Source of the DNA: Helopsaltes ochotensis
Taxonomy: Eukaryota > Chordata > Aves > Passeriformes > Locustellidae
NCBI GenBank assembly: GCA_013400155.1
Contig: VXBM01001639.1
Span: 54,319 to 118,318 of the forward strand
Length of the DNA stretch: 64,000 nt
Direction: 5' to 3'
Below the pieces are notes generated by a model. The model did no database searches and was not told the origin of the DNA. It worked only from the letters and a program-made list of their open reading frames with translations. The position numbers and the translations under genes were made by a program. Shown one piece after another: positions 18,080 to 29,800 of this stretch (position 1 is its first letter; each line of letters opens with the position of its first letter).

Positions 18080-19275
18080 CTAAGGGGAAACCACGTAGGA
18101 CAGGTGTTTCCGTTTCAGGGGACCACCTATGTCCATTCTGGGTTTGGAGTCCAGTTTTATTGGGGCTGAGGTGGCCGTGCAGTCACCAGACCAGGACTGA
18201 ACCTCAGTGTTAGAGCTTCTCTCCTCTGCTTCTCTGAAGAATTTCTCATATTTGTCCAAATACGGAGGTCTCTCTGGTAGCAGATAGTAGTGTGTTGAAC
18301 TGGCCTTCTTACCGTTTTCAATAATTGGAAGAATGCAAGGGACCCTGTTGGAAGATCCTTCACTGTTTTGTCTTTGTAGAGCTTTGCTGCTGACGTACTT
18401 AGGATCAGGTGCAAAGCTCTGGGTGGGGGGCATGACCCCGTTGAGGTACGATGGGAGGCTTTTGGGACTGGGGGTGCGGGAATTGCTGCGTGACAAAGGT
18501 TCTCGGGGGGGCACTTTGGGAGGCCTGTCTTCATCACTGTACGCACTGGAGGCGACTTCTGCTGACCATCTTCTGTAGTCTGGTTTGAGAGCCCTTGGGG
18601 GTATGGGAACCCTTGGTGGAACCTCTGGTTTGTCTTCATCAGAAGTTGGAGATGACCTGTTTAAGTGTCCAGTTAATCTTACTATGGGTTTATTGAGAGA
18701 TCCAGCCGGCCCGGAATGGGACCTTCGCAGGCGTCGGTGCAGCTGCTGTGGGGGAGGATAAATACTGGATATGTACACGTTCAGGCTTTGTGTAGGGCTG
18801 GCATCTTCTGCTTTTGGTCCTGTTGGAGTATCGAAATAGGCGTAGTTGATTTGTCCACAGCCCCTAAAGCTCCGACGGCTCGGAGCACTGGATTTAAAAG
18901 GAGCAAGTTCATAATCTTCTAACAAAAAGTCAGTATCTGAGCTAGTCAGGAATTCTACCTCTTTGTCAACCTCATCTGGAGTAAAGTCTTCAGATATAGG
19001 CAGAGGGGGTAGTGGCCTGCAGCTGCGATCATTAGAGGATGCAGACAGAAATTGCATTGGTCCATTTTTTATGGGCATGTGAGGAGGTGTTTCTTCAGAA
19101 ACACAGCCCATGGTTAACGACAGTTTACTAAAGCCAGAAACGAGATGGTCGTCGTACCTTGGGATTGGCTGCTCATTTTTGGGACTTACGGGAGGTGGAC
19201 TGGATTTCTGAGATGGGACCTGGATGCAACTTCCAGCAATGTGGTCATTCATGGAAGCCTGGTTGGAAGAGTGCC
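18080..19275 (-). CDS. ERRFI1: ERRFI1 exon 4, large coding exon (codons 67-464)
   Basis: The exon begins at 19,275 after TTTTTAG and continues in one open frame to TAG at 18,082-18,080. It carries all SH3-ligand proline motifs, the 14-3-3-type site, the EGFR-binding region and the regulatory tyrosine pair. The open frame starts its own methionine at codon 75, but exon 2 supplies the true start. Confidence 0.96.
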
Positions 19276-20173
19276 CTAAAAAGGTGAGAAATTCTTAGAG
19301 ACACTTTTCTAAGTAACACTCCAACACATGACTCTGCCACTGCATATTTAATTTGTTCTAACGCAACAATAAGTGATGTCTGTTTAATGTCTCCAGGTAG
19401 TGAAATGCAGGTATTACAGATCTCATCTGGCTGCAAATTTATGCATTTAGTTACAATAGCAGATTATCTTACTGTTTTAGACCAGTGCTCCAGTTAAATG
19501 AAGTAGTTCAATGATAAACAAGAGAACTACAAAGATGCCAGCACAAGACTATAACAGAACAAGTGCTTTTTTTACCAAATATTTTTTCTGTCAAAAGTGT
19601 AACGGCAGCTCAGAGGCCTCCTTTGTACAAGGCGAAAGGGAGGGGAGCGTGTGTGTGTTTTAGTTTAACTCGCTGATATTTTAAAGTGGTTTTGTCGGTC
19701 GGAGGAACAGGAGCACTGTCCCGAGCTGCCAGCAGGGGGCAGCGCGGCCCGGCCGGGAGCGCCTTGGTGCCAGCGGGGCCCGCGGGGCTTTTCCCGAGAC
19801 AAATCCCCGGCACTTCCTAACGCGTCTGTGTCAGACTTTGTACTCACCGATGGATGGCAAATGTTGCTCGGTTGACGGGTTTAAATTATATGCCACTGCT
19901 ATAGGGTCCACGTTAAAGAAAGTACTAAAAAAAAAAAAGGAAAAAAAAAACCTTCGCTGTAAATGAACCATAGGTCTGTACTGGCACAAGTGGTTGTAAC
20001 ACTCATTTCATAGGCTTGAAGATGCAGGAGATAAATTTTAGCCTCACTCACTTTTCAAATCCACTGTGGGTACTCCAGCAGGTTTTCAGACTGCCCATGC
20101 CTTGACTGGTGTGAAGAAATCCGGTTTTTAAGGGGACTCTCATCTCCTGAGCAGCAACTCCTGCAGTTGACAT
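18080..20173 (-). CDS. ERRFI1: ERRFI1 / MIG-6, spliced coding region, 464 aa
   Basis: ERRFI1 (MIG-6, RALT) is a cytosolic adaptor induced by growth factors. It binds activated EGFR/ERBB kinases, blocks the asymmetric kinase dimer and promotes receptor endocytosis. Coding exons on the - strand are 20173-20052, 19924-19848 and 19275-18080. All junctions are GT-AG and in frame, giving 464 aa against 462 in human. In order: an N-terminal CRIB-like segment (about 1-40, MSTAGVAAQEMRVPLKTGFL), a proline motif RPLPPLP (153-159), FLTSSDTDFLLED, RRSFRGCGQINYAYFDTP, a basic RRLRRSHSGPAG 14-3-3-type site (about 247-258), VPPRVPIPPR (285-294), the EGFR-binding region with DRPPKVPPREP and SYLNGVMPPTQSF, the tyrosine pair Tyr396/Tyr397 (human Tyr394/395) before LLPERPPYLDKYEKFF, and a KRKHLSYVVSP end. 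The gene is intact. Confidence 0.97.
19729..19743 (+). promoter_or_regulatory. CTCF-type motif in ERRFI1 intron
   Basis: The 15-mer CCAGCAGGGGGCAGC fits the CTCF core consensus CCASYAGRGGGCRS closely. It sits in a short CpG-rich pocket (about 19,690-19,800) between ERRFI1 exons 3 and 4, in otherwise AT-rich DNA. The motif points along the + strand. Occupancy cannot be judged from sequence. Confidence 0.6.
19848..19924 (-). CDS. ERRFI1: ERRFI1 exon 3 (codons 41-67)
   Basis: This 77-base exon lies between a T-rich acceptor (AG at 19,926-19,925) and GTGAGT at 19,847. It encodes NTFFNVDPIAVAYNLNPSTE and aligns with the human NNFLNIDPITMAY segment. Both flanking codons are split, and the frame is kept only when this exon is included. 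Confidence 0.92.
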
Positions 20174-20248
20174 CGTGCAGTGTTCTCTGAGGATGTCTCA
20201 CAACTCTTGATATTCAGGACTTGGCAGGTTTCCTGCAGTTTTCATTCC
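20052..20248 (-). CDS. ERRFI1: ERRFI1 exon 2 with start codon (codons 1-41)
   Basis: The ATG is at 20,173-20,171 with A at -3. The coding part ends at 20,052 before GTGAGT, splitting codon 41 after two bases. A pyrimidine-rich tract ending in AAG (AG at 20,250-20,249) is the best acceptor and would give a 75-base 5'UTR segment. A second AG about 15 bases downstream in the transcript is possible. The exon encodes the CRIB-like N terminus. Confidence 0.88.
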
Positions 20249-23200
20249 CTTCAAGAGAGAGGACATAAATATCAGAAATGCAAGCCTGATGTTCCATGTC
20301 TCATCTGAAAATTCAGTATTCAAGGAATTAAATAGCTCTGTAGAAAGCCTCCAATCCTAATATTTGCCAACTGGAAAACTTGACCAAACTTCTTGTTCTG
20401 AGTCTGATTACAAAATTAAAGTACAAAACAGGTAAGTTCTCTTGAACAACTATACTGCATAGGAAAAAAAAGGGGAAAAATGTTAAGGTATTGATATATG
20501 ACAGTTGTGTATCCCACAACTTCAATTCTTGAGCATGAACTACTAGTTATTCATGCAAAAAAAGTTCTTTCAAAAAGTTTTATAGAACAATCTAACCTTC
20601 CAGTAGCTATCTTCAGTTGTATCTTTCTGCTAAAGATTTTTCAGTGTAGCAAACATATAACACCCTAATCTGCTGTTAAGTATTATCTTCCATAGCCTTT
20701 GCACCAATAAACAGAATTACTGACTACCTGAATTACAATTCTAGAACTTCTTTACATAAAACACTAACTATTTTAAAGTAACTTAAACATTAAGATAGTT
20801 TAAAACAGTTTCAAGTCTCCTAGGTATTTCAAACAAATTGGAAATCTAGTGATTTGAAATAATCTCAGCTGAAACTGCCCTGCTGCATTCAAATCTATTT
20901 TGAATGTCTGAAGAATGCTTTATCTGGCCATTTATGGCAGAAAAAATATGTTGGCAATTGCTTTATATTGAATAAGTAATCACAGTCTATAGAACAAATT
21001 GACTCAAAGGACTTTGTTTAGGAAATTGATCAGGGAGGGGAAGGGGCAATGTAATATTAGTCAGCATTCTGAACGCAGAAGAAATTAAGTCCAAGACTAT
21101 AAAAAAGGTCTCTGCTACACAAATATCCTATGTTCAGTAAGTGCAATACGGTCTGTTTAAAAAAGCCTACAAAAACCCTACCAAACCAAACCCCATGCAA
21201 AACAGTTGAATTTGTATCTCCCTTGAGAATCAACACTATGGGCATATAAGATTCATGTGAATTTGTCCATATCCCTGCACCAAAAGAATTCCATCTAAAC
21301 AAAAGCCAACCAGCAACTGAGGGCCGGTTATATCAGGACTCAGCAAACATGGCAAGAAAACCCTTTCACAGTGTGGTACTGCAGGAAAATGCAGTACAGA
21401 CACAGGAAGCAGCTTATGGTAAATCTGCCCCAAACCAGGCATTCTGTGCAGATCTGTGACCTTCCTTTTCCTTTAGGAGGAAAGATCCATTAGACTTGTC
21501 TGCAGCATGAGGGATAGGCAGGCTCCTAAGCAGGACTGTAAACAGGGTGCCTGAGGATTAATTTGCAATCCAGCATCACCATTTGCAGTTTATAAATAGG
21601 TGTTTGAGAATGAAAAACTCTGCTGCACTATTTCAATGTTGAATTGTGTCAGGTATTGATCATCTTAAGAAAACAGTAGCTTCTGATTGTATGTACATTT
21701 ACGTGTGAGACCTAATCCCATTCTCTTTAGGTGTGATGGTTTTCTCAATCATGACTGTCTGTGTCAACAGAAGTGGGGATTGTTTTACTCACTGCCAGAT
21801 ACCAAATGTATTTTAGGCAGGTATTTCAGAATAACTCTAGACAGGAGACTTTAATAGAAGCGAATGAGGGCCAAACCAGCGTTCTATGTATTGCAGCACA
21901 GTCCTACTTCATTCAGCCCTCCTGATTTTAGTAAAGACCGTGTTCTTCCTCTTCAGACAACCTCCTTAAAAAGCTAGCCTAACCCTGGACAGTTTTGCAT
22001 AACACAGTTCAGCTGGACCATTCCCAGTAACAGGAACTGCAGATATTTCACAGCAAAATTAAATAAAAACACAGAGCCACAGGAAGCAGTAACAGAGTCC
22101 TGTAAGTGCAAGCAGCACCACTGTCTTCAGAAAACTAGAGATACCCATTTGTCAAAATGACTTGAGCAGCACAGTACACATATAGCCCAAATTCTAAAAT
22201 TACTTCACATCAACATAATTACCACATAAAACATCTATCTTATCAGCTCACGCTGTATTGAACAGTGACTTTTTTGTGCCTCACGAATCCTATCCTATTA
22301 GCAACAAATCTACAAAAGAAAGAAAATTAATTAAGACAGCTTAAGGCTAATACCTGCTATCCGTTTCAATATTTCTGAAGTCAAATGCAAGTCCCAAGTA
22401 AAAAAAAGTGCTGGCACAGAACACTGATTAGTTAGCAAATGACTGTACTCCACCTCAGTGCGTGTACAAGATCTGACAGGACCATGAGCCATTGATTATG
22501 ATATAAAAAATGAGAGGAGGGGGAACAAGTGCTGTAGTTGGAGAGCACAAGTAACGTGCTGGCTGTGATAACACAGCCCTTGCAGGGCTTGTTACGAAGC
22601 CCAACCTCCACCAAAGCCCACGCATGAACCACTACTAGTAATTACTGTGTCAGCTTTCTGAATGCTGTCTAAATCTCAGCTCTCAAGACTGATAGTTGCA
22701 CAATCAACTCTCTGAAATCTCTCTGGAATGCTAAGCTCAACATCTGAAACGGACTTAAATATTTACATAGTCTAGGAAAAGGTAATTTTCACTTGGTTCA
22801 ATCAGTCTGTATTTTTTTAAAATAAAGCATAATTTATGTAGCCATTAAACTTGCTTCATTCATCAATGACATGTTTGCAAATTCGCAGGTGATCTGCCTT
22901 GACATTTCCGAGAGTTATGAAACTGTCCTCCGTGCCTTAAAGCTAGGATATCAAGAGAGGGAGTGCTTTCACTAAACCACCTAGCTACTTTTTCAGAGGA
23001 GTCTAGAGAAATGGTGCTTGTATTTTAAAACATGCAATAAGCTTGTCTGAAGTCTGTATCTTAAGAGAGAGAGATGAGAGCAGTAATTGAATACCAAGTT
23101 TGTATTTTAGACAGCATGCTCTTACCAAAGCTGAGTAGCACATATTATATTCTAGTAACTGGTTTAAAAGAAAGAAAATTTACAAAAGTCAGATACAAAC

Positions 23201-26020
23201 ATCAACAGTTTTCATTTTTAACTGCTGTCCCAATTCTACCTCTTTAAAAGTTTAAGGATCTAAACTTAGCCATAAATAACAATCAAACTATATTTGCTAA
23301 AGCAATTGGACACTAGGCAGTAATGAATCACATTTGTGTGCTGCTCATTTGCACAGAATGGGCCTTCATTCAGTTACTCTGCTGGTCTGACCTACTTAGG
23401 CAGAGTTTATGGCATTTGGGAAGATCGAAGCACTTCAGAAGATGTTATTCGAAAGAAATGGAGAACAATCTAAAAGTATGGCTGGTAATTTCTACAGGGC
23501 ATTTACAAGCCGAGGCAATTAGGAGATTTGCTGGTGCATTAGGAAGCTACTGACACCCTTCCCTGTAAGGCAAGGTAAGGGTGCAGAGGAGGTATTTGTA
23601 ATCATCCAGGTCTGCTGGTATTAACAAATATCAATCATAGCAAGCACTGGAGAGGAGATTGATTTTTTAGTTGTTTTTTTTTACAAAGCCAAATATACCT
23701 TCAGATTTCAACAGGATGGCTACGTGTAAGCCAAAAATAGCCAAATGTATCCATAAACAATAGTGTACCTACACAGTGAGAACTGAGGGAAGATTTTTGT
23801 GGTAAGTTGAATTACAGCAAATATCCCAAATACACAGTTTTCATGCAGATACATGTTAATAAATACTTGTGTTATAACAACAGCAATCCCCTGTTTAGAT
23901 ACTAAGAAGCATTTGCATGTATTTTAGCTCAACCTATTACCTATCACTAATCACACACAGAATCTTATTACTCTGTTCCCTGTTCTCCCAGCCCTAATGC
24001 AACCAAATATTTGAGGCAAGTTAAGTTCCTAACAAAGAAAACCTTTCTGGTATGCACAGCAAACCAAAGCGTGCTCCAGAATGTTTCACTTAATGGCTAT
24101 GGAATACAGCAACTTGCTGTACAGATTTCTGAGTGCCTGTACAAACTTTTTTAGAAAGGCAGCACTCTTGACAAGGAGCTTCTTGTAAGAAATGGGAAAG
24201 AGGGGAAGGAAAAAAATAAGACCTACTTACCCCTTTTGGGAGGGGAAGAAATGTGTCTGTCTTAAATCCACAACCTATTTTTGCTCACCTTGCCACCACA
24301 TTATCTTTAACAAATCTCAGAAGCAATTCACAGGAGGAGGGGCACATTTTTGCACTACAAGTCATCCACTCCAGCTAGCTGTTCCTTATTTGACAATGTG
24401 ATGTAATTTCCTTTTTCTCCTCTGACTTTCTATTTAACATAAGTACCTGAGATAGAGCCACCCCTTTTCATATTTAAGTATTTCAGATTTCCAAGTACTG
24501 GACTTTGAAAACTTAAGTGTTGTTAATATACTTTCTGGAACTCCAAATACTTTTAAAAAATGTTAAAAATTCTGTTTTTCTAGTTCTTATCCCTCAAGTA
24601 CTTCTGTCTTTGCAGTAATCAACAGCTAGCAGAAACAGCCTCATGAGAAGGTTAGTTTAAATCTGTTCACTTAATAAATAATTAGATCTTCTTTACTATG
24701 CACTGAACCTCCACAGTTCAGTATTCCTGAGTCACAGGCTAAAGCACACTCATGTAAAGGCCTCAGAATCTTTACAGTTATTGTATAAATGAATTACATT
24801 CTTAACTTCGAGATATTTTTCTACACATTCTGCCAACCAGAAATGGACCATTCTGTGGTAAAAGTTTAAGACTATGATCACCAAACAGTCAAATCATGGG
24901 TGCTTGCAAATAAAACTAATCCTATGTGTGTACAACAGACAAATCAACTGAAGAGCAGACAAACTCTGTATTTAGATTGTGACAGTCAGCTATTTGAAAT
25001 CTATTCAAAGAACCACAGTTCATCAAGGAGTTTAGGTTCAGTTAAAATTTGGGCTACCATTTCACAGTCCTACACAGCAAATGGGAGTAACCTGTAAATT
25101 GCCAGTAGAAAACTAATAATTAAATAGCAAGACAATTGCCTTGCCTCTGCTTGTCAGATTTCAGATGCATGCTTAAGGTATGGTACTTCACCCTCCTGAA
25201 AATTTTAATGTGAATATGGACAGCTTACATTCAGGAAATAAAAATTCCTTTCTAGCTGACTCAGACTCATAACCATAGTGTTAGACACACTTTGATAAGT
25301 TTTAATTCTCTTTTCTACTACAGAAAACTGGACCTGTTCTTCTCTGAAATAAGTCCTATACTGCAAAGCATGGCATACACAGGGCTTATGAAGAACTTAT
25401 GCCCCCCAACTCAAAAGGCAGGTTTCCATAAAAAAAAATCAGAAAATTATCCCATATGAGTAAATTGCTAAGGAAGAAAAACTAGGTTTGTGCATAAAAT
25501 AAATTCAGTAAATAACACAGGCGAATTGAGCAGTTTGACTGGATTATAAGTGCCCTTCACAAATGCATTTGTGATGCAGAGACATCATTCACCTGCCACT
25601 CCAGTACAATAAAGATTCAGTTATTCCCAAAATGACCAAAGAGACCTTGTCCCCAGAACCTTTCCCATCCAGTTAATATGTAATGAGGTACTGTTATCTT
25701 TGGATCAAGCACAATAAATTTTTTGCTTATTACACCAGAATACTGCACAGGGCTCTTGGTCAGTGCTCCAGTGACAGGAGACCACTGAAATTCCGAGTCC
25801 CCGTCCTGCTCGCTCTGCTCACAGGCTCCGCTGTCAATACTAAAGAATACAGCGATGTCTCCAGATTTAACCACCGCAGACCGGCTATTTTAGAAAATCG
25901 AGGATAAGTGCGTAATGAGGTATTAAGTCACAAAGAAACGTTTATTCTAAATTAAGCCAGCCTAAATTAGAGTGCGAAGCGCAGAGCGCGAACCCACAGT
26001 GCGGTCTCTTGTTTACTCAC
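20249..26020 (-). other. ERRFI1: ERRFI1 intron 1 (inferred)
   Basis: AT-rich DNA lies between the exon 2 acceptor and a strong candidate donor at the edge of the CpG island. No reading frame longer than about 85 codons looks real, and no repeat family was recognised. Three AP-1 consensus sites occur at 21,000, 24,728 and 25,257, about what chance gives once TG/CA bias is allowed for. Confidence 0.65.
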
Positions 26021-26250
26021 AGGAGCGAGAGGAGCAGCTCGGAAGCGAGTGAGAGAACACTGAGACTTGTTTCGGGTCAGGAAGAAAACGCGTGGCGCGC
26101 CACGCTGGTTTCCAAGAACGTGGCTACGGGCTCCGCTGACCGCGGGCGGATCCCGTCCCGGCCTCCCCGCCGCGGCCAGAGATCGCGGTCCCCCGCCAGC
26201 CCCGGGGCGAGCGGAGAGGCGGAGGGTCCGGCCCTGCCGCCCCCACCCCG
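26021..26250 (-). other. ERRFI1: candidate ERRFI1 non-coding exon 1
   Basis: On the - strand, CCT|GTGAGTAAAC at 26,021-26,011 is a near-perfect 5' splice site on the ERRFI1 side of the CpG island. ERRFI1 is known to have an untranslated first exon. The upstream limit is a guess, since the start site may lie in the adjacent assembly gap. The exon is inferred from a single splice signal plus context. Confidence 0.45.
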
Positions 26251-26299
26251 TCCCCCTCAGCACCGCGGCACCGAGCGCGCTCCCGGCTCCTCCCCATAC

Positions 26300-26831
26300 N
26301 NNNNNNNNNNNNNNNNNNNNNNNNNNNNNNNNNNNNNNNNNNNNNNNNNNNNNNNNNNNNNNNNNNNNNNNNNNNNNNNNNNNNNNNNNNNNNNNNNNNN
26401 NNNNNNNNNNNNNNNNNNNNNNNNNNNNNNNNNNNNNNNNNNNNNNNNNNNNNNNNNNNNNNNNNNNNNNNNNNNNNNNNNNNNNNNNNNNNNNNNNNNN
26501 NNNNNNNNNNNNNNNNNNNNNNNNNNNNNNNNNNNNNNNNNNNNNNNNNNNNNNNNNNNNNNNNNNNNNNNNNNNNNNNNNNNNNNNNNNNNNNNNNNNN
26601 NNNNNNNNNNNNNNNNNNNNNNNNNNNNNNNNNNNNNNNNNNNNNNNNNNNNNNNNNNNNNNNNNNNNNNNNNNNNNNNNNNNNNNNNNNNNNNNNNNNN
26701 NNNNNNNNNNNNNNNNNNNNNNNNNNNNNNNNNNNNNNNNNNNNNNNNNNNNNNNNNNNNNNNNNNNNNNNNNNNNNNNNNNNNNNNNNNNNNNNNNNNN
26801 NNNNNNNNNNNNNNNNNNNNNNNNNNNNNNN
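26300..26831. other. assembly gap (532 N)
   Basis: A run of N lies inside the CpG island, with very GC-rich flanks (CCCCTCAGCACCGCGG side and GGCGCCCTCGGGGCGGCGCC side). Such gaps are common in bird assemblies where GC-rich promoters fail to sequence. The gap length may be an estimate. Confidence 0.99.
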
Positions 26832-29800
26832 GGCGCCCTCGGGGCGGCGCCGCCTCCGCCTTGGCAGCCCCCCCTTTGGCAGCCCCCTCCGCCCCGGCCT
26901 GCGGGACCGGCCGCCTCCGGGCTCAGTGAGAGCGGCGTTCGCCGGGCGGGGGTGAAGAGCCGCGGCGAGCTGAGGAGCTGGCGCTCGGCCCTCACAGCGC
27001 CCGCCCAGGGGATGCAGAGGCGGTGCCGCTCGGTTCTCCAGCGCTCGGCGTCCTGCCCTGGCCCTCTGTTTAGCTTTGCTTGGCCGCTGCGTTAATCCCT
27101 TAAGGAAACTACCTGCTGCCCCCAGCTTCTCCTGTCCCCGCATTCCCGTCTCCTGGCTCGTTCTGTCCCACCCGGCCTATCGCGGTCCTGTCCCCGCCGC
27201 TGTCAGGGCCCCTCACTGCCCATCTCTGCGGGTTGTCTCCTCCGCCTTCCCCGGGCTCGGAGCCGTTCCCCGCGGGCAGCAGGGAGCGCTCGCACTCCCG
27301 GCCGGCTCCCGTGTTTGCTCCCCCGTATTTGCTCCCCGTGTCTGCTCCCCGGCGGTGCCTCGTGGTTTTCTCTCGTGAACGGGCCCGGGCGGCGAGGTGG
27401 CGCCAGGCCTTGCCCACGCGTGTGGTGACCCGAGTGTTTTGCAGTCACAGGGAATCCCCGTCCTTCAGTATTACCGGAAGGAGAGAAAACCAAACCCTTC
27501 ACCTTTTTAGGAATTGGTCCTGTGAACGTCAGTTTTCTTGAAATAGGCGTATGTGTGTTGAAATAAATCCCATCTTCATGTGCAATGATTTATTTGGCAT
27601 CTTGAGAAAATATGGGTGGGCTGTCACAGATTTGACAGTATTCTGTATCTAGACATACGTTTGTGGTGGTAAATAAACCACAGTCGTCAGAAAAGGAGGA
27701 TTCATGGTGAAAGCTGCTGTGTGAAGATTTTTGAGAGCCTTTACAGGTGATGCTGTTCGTTACAGCATAAACAATAAGAATCAGGCTTTTGATCAGTTTT
27801 GCTCTACACTGCAATCATTCCTTTGTTGGAGAAAGAAATATCAATGTGGGACTCTCAAAACTCCCAGCACTGAGAAGTCCTAACAATAGGATTAACAAAA
27901 TACATCTTCTGTCTATATAATCTTTGAACTGGAATAGTTACTGGTATTTTAAGAAAGAGGAATGCATAATTTCAGTGCGTGGTGTAATGCATGTCTGTAG
28001 TTGACTTCTCCTCTTTCCTCTTTAGGGTTTCTTTTGACCTCTGGTGAAAGCCTCCCCATCCGCCCTTGTTCTTAGGGACAATAAGATCTCCTACTGTGCA
28101 TTTTTATCATAAGAACTGTTGTACTCTTGTAAAAATACAGGTGATGTGACAAGAAAAGGGCAGAGCTACAACCCAGGAGAGATTTCCAGTGGGAAAAAAT
28201 GAAGGGGTGCTCTAAAGTTGGCTGGACATGTTCTGCAGGTGAGAGAAAGTGAAAGGGATATAAGGGGAAGTAGAAGCCCTCAAAAGGAAGGAGGGGAGCC
28301 GAGCATGGGTTTGTGATTTTGATGAATTGGGGCATACTTAGCAGAGACTGCAGGTTGTTTGTGTTCTGGTGGCAGTGGCTTGTGCTGAACTGTACGTGCT
28401 CAAAGACTGCTTCCAAGTATTTGCTGTACTTCTATTGTTCTGGACTTGAAGACCGTGACTAATTATTCCCGTGGATAAGCTGGCCTTGCAGCATGAGTTA
28501 TCTCAAGTTTAAATTGTCCTGGTTACATGAGGAGAAAGTAATTTTTTTTTCCCCCCTCTTTTTATTTTTTGAATTCTGGTGTGTTGATGTACATACCGAC
28601 TGACAGGCTAAAAGCCCTAAATGTTGTAATGAATGGATACAAAGGACAAACTTGTCTTTAAAATGTTTTTCACAGGTTTTCACAGTGTGTTGATGTGACT
28701 TCGGTAGGACAAACTCCTGTAGTGGACCATGAGGAATACTAGAGGTTTGGCTTCTTTACTTGTTTATACCTGAGAATCTTTGATCCAGGAAAAGGTCCTT
28801 CTGGTATTCCCTATTCTGGTGTTACCCTATGGCCTCTCTACTTCTATCACTTGTTTTATTTTGTTAGATTATTTTGGAGTTAGTTCATGTGCATGTAGTA
28901 GTATGGATTTTTTGTCTCTTACTGTTAAATAAGTTTACTTATGGCCTTTGTTCACTAAAACTCCATGCCTTAAAGTTGTGATTGTTCTACTGAATAAAAA
29001 CGTTTAATAATGGTGTCACTTGCAACAGTTTCTTTGCTGACTTGAGGACAGAGGAAATTGAATCTGCACCAACAGTTACATTCCCATTTCTTTCCCTTCT
29101 TTGCAGCCATCTCATAGCTCTGTAGGTGTGTGTAAACCACGTTTTGTAATTTGCCAAGTGCCCTGAAGACTAGCTCCTGAGCAGTCTTCAACGCCATGGG
29201 TCATCAATACTAATAACAAGTCTGCTAAAAACAACAGCTCAGTGAGTATTGTGGGAGGCCTTAAACCTCTCCTTTAGCAAGTTTGGAGGTGGATAGCAGA
29301 CACTTCTGTATTCAATAAGTGAAATGTCTGAATTCTGTGACAAAAAGAATAGCATGGACTTTCATTCATGATAATACCTTTCATTGAAGGATTATCTTTG
29401 CAGAGGCAATCCCAGAGATACTTAATGTCCTTTGATCAGTTGTTCTGTTTCTTAGCTTGCTTTGCAGCCTATCCCTTTCCAGTGATCTTAGTCCCCTTCA
29501 TATTTCCTGTTTTCAACACTTAAAATTTTCAGTTCTCCTTCTGTTTGTTTTGAGAGGAGAAAGGCACACATGTAAAGCAGCAGCTAGAGAAGCAAAAGGC
29601 AAAATCCTTTTAGGAAGCTAGAAAATTACAAAAAACTTAATACTGAAAGACTTAGTGGAAAATAATAGGTATGTGTTTTAATATAGAATGTTAGATAAAG
29701 CTCCTGTAGAGTCATTCTTTAGATTGTTGTGATTATTTTTTTTTTATAAGCCACCTTCCATAAACAACAACTTTGTTTTACAGTAGCTGCTGCTGTGTTA

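Larger units (their letters stand above)
25980..27440. promoter_or_regulatory. ERRFI1: CpG island, probable ERRFI1 promoter
   Basis: GC content and CpG density rise sharply from about 25,980 and fall again near 27,440. The island lies at the 5' end of the - strand ERRFI1 gene and so fits a CpG-island promoter. No TATA box was seen in the readable parts. About 600 bases of the island extend beyond the gap on the distal side, long enough for divergent transcription, though no gene was recognised there. Open frames across the N run are artefacts. Confidence 0.8.

Noticed and set aside
18157..18639. 160-codon - strand frame and an 81-codon + strand frame within ERRFI1 exon 4
   Set aside because: Both are shadows of the real ERRFI1 coding frame.
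26292..26299. GTATGGGG on the - strand at the gap edge as a splice donor
   Set aside because: It is a weak donor with unreadable upstream context, and the site at 26,020 is far stronger.
25967..27143. Long open frames (306-342 codons) on both strands over the CpG island
   Set aside because: Most of each frame is translated N, and the ends are GC-rich promoter DNA that rarely contains stops.
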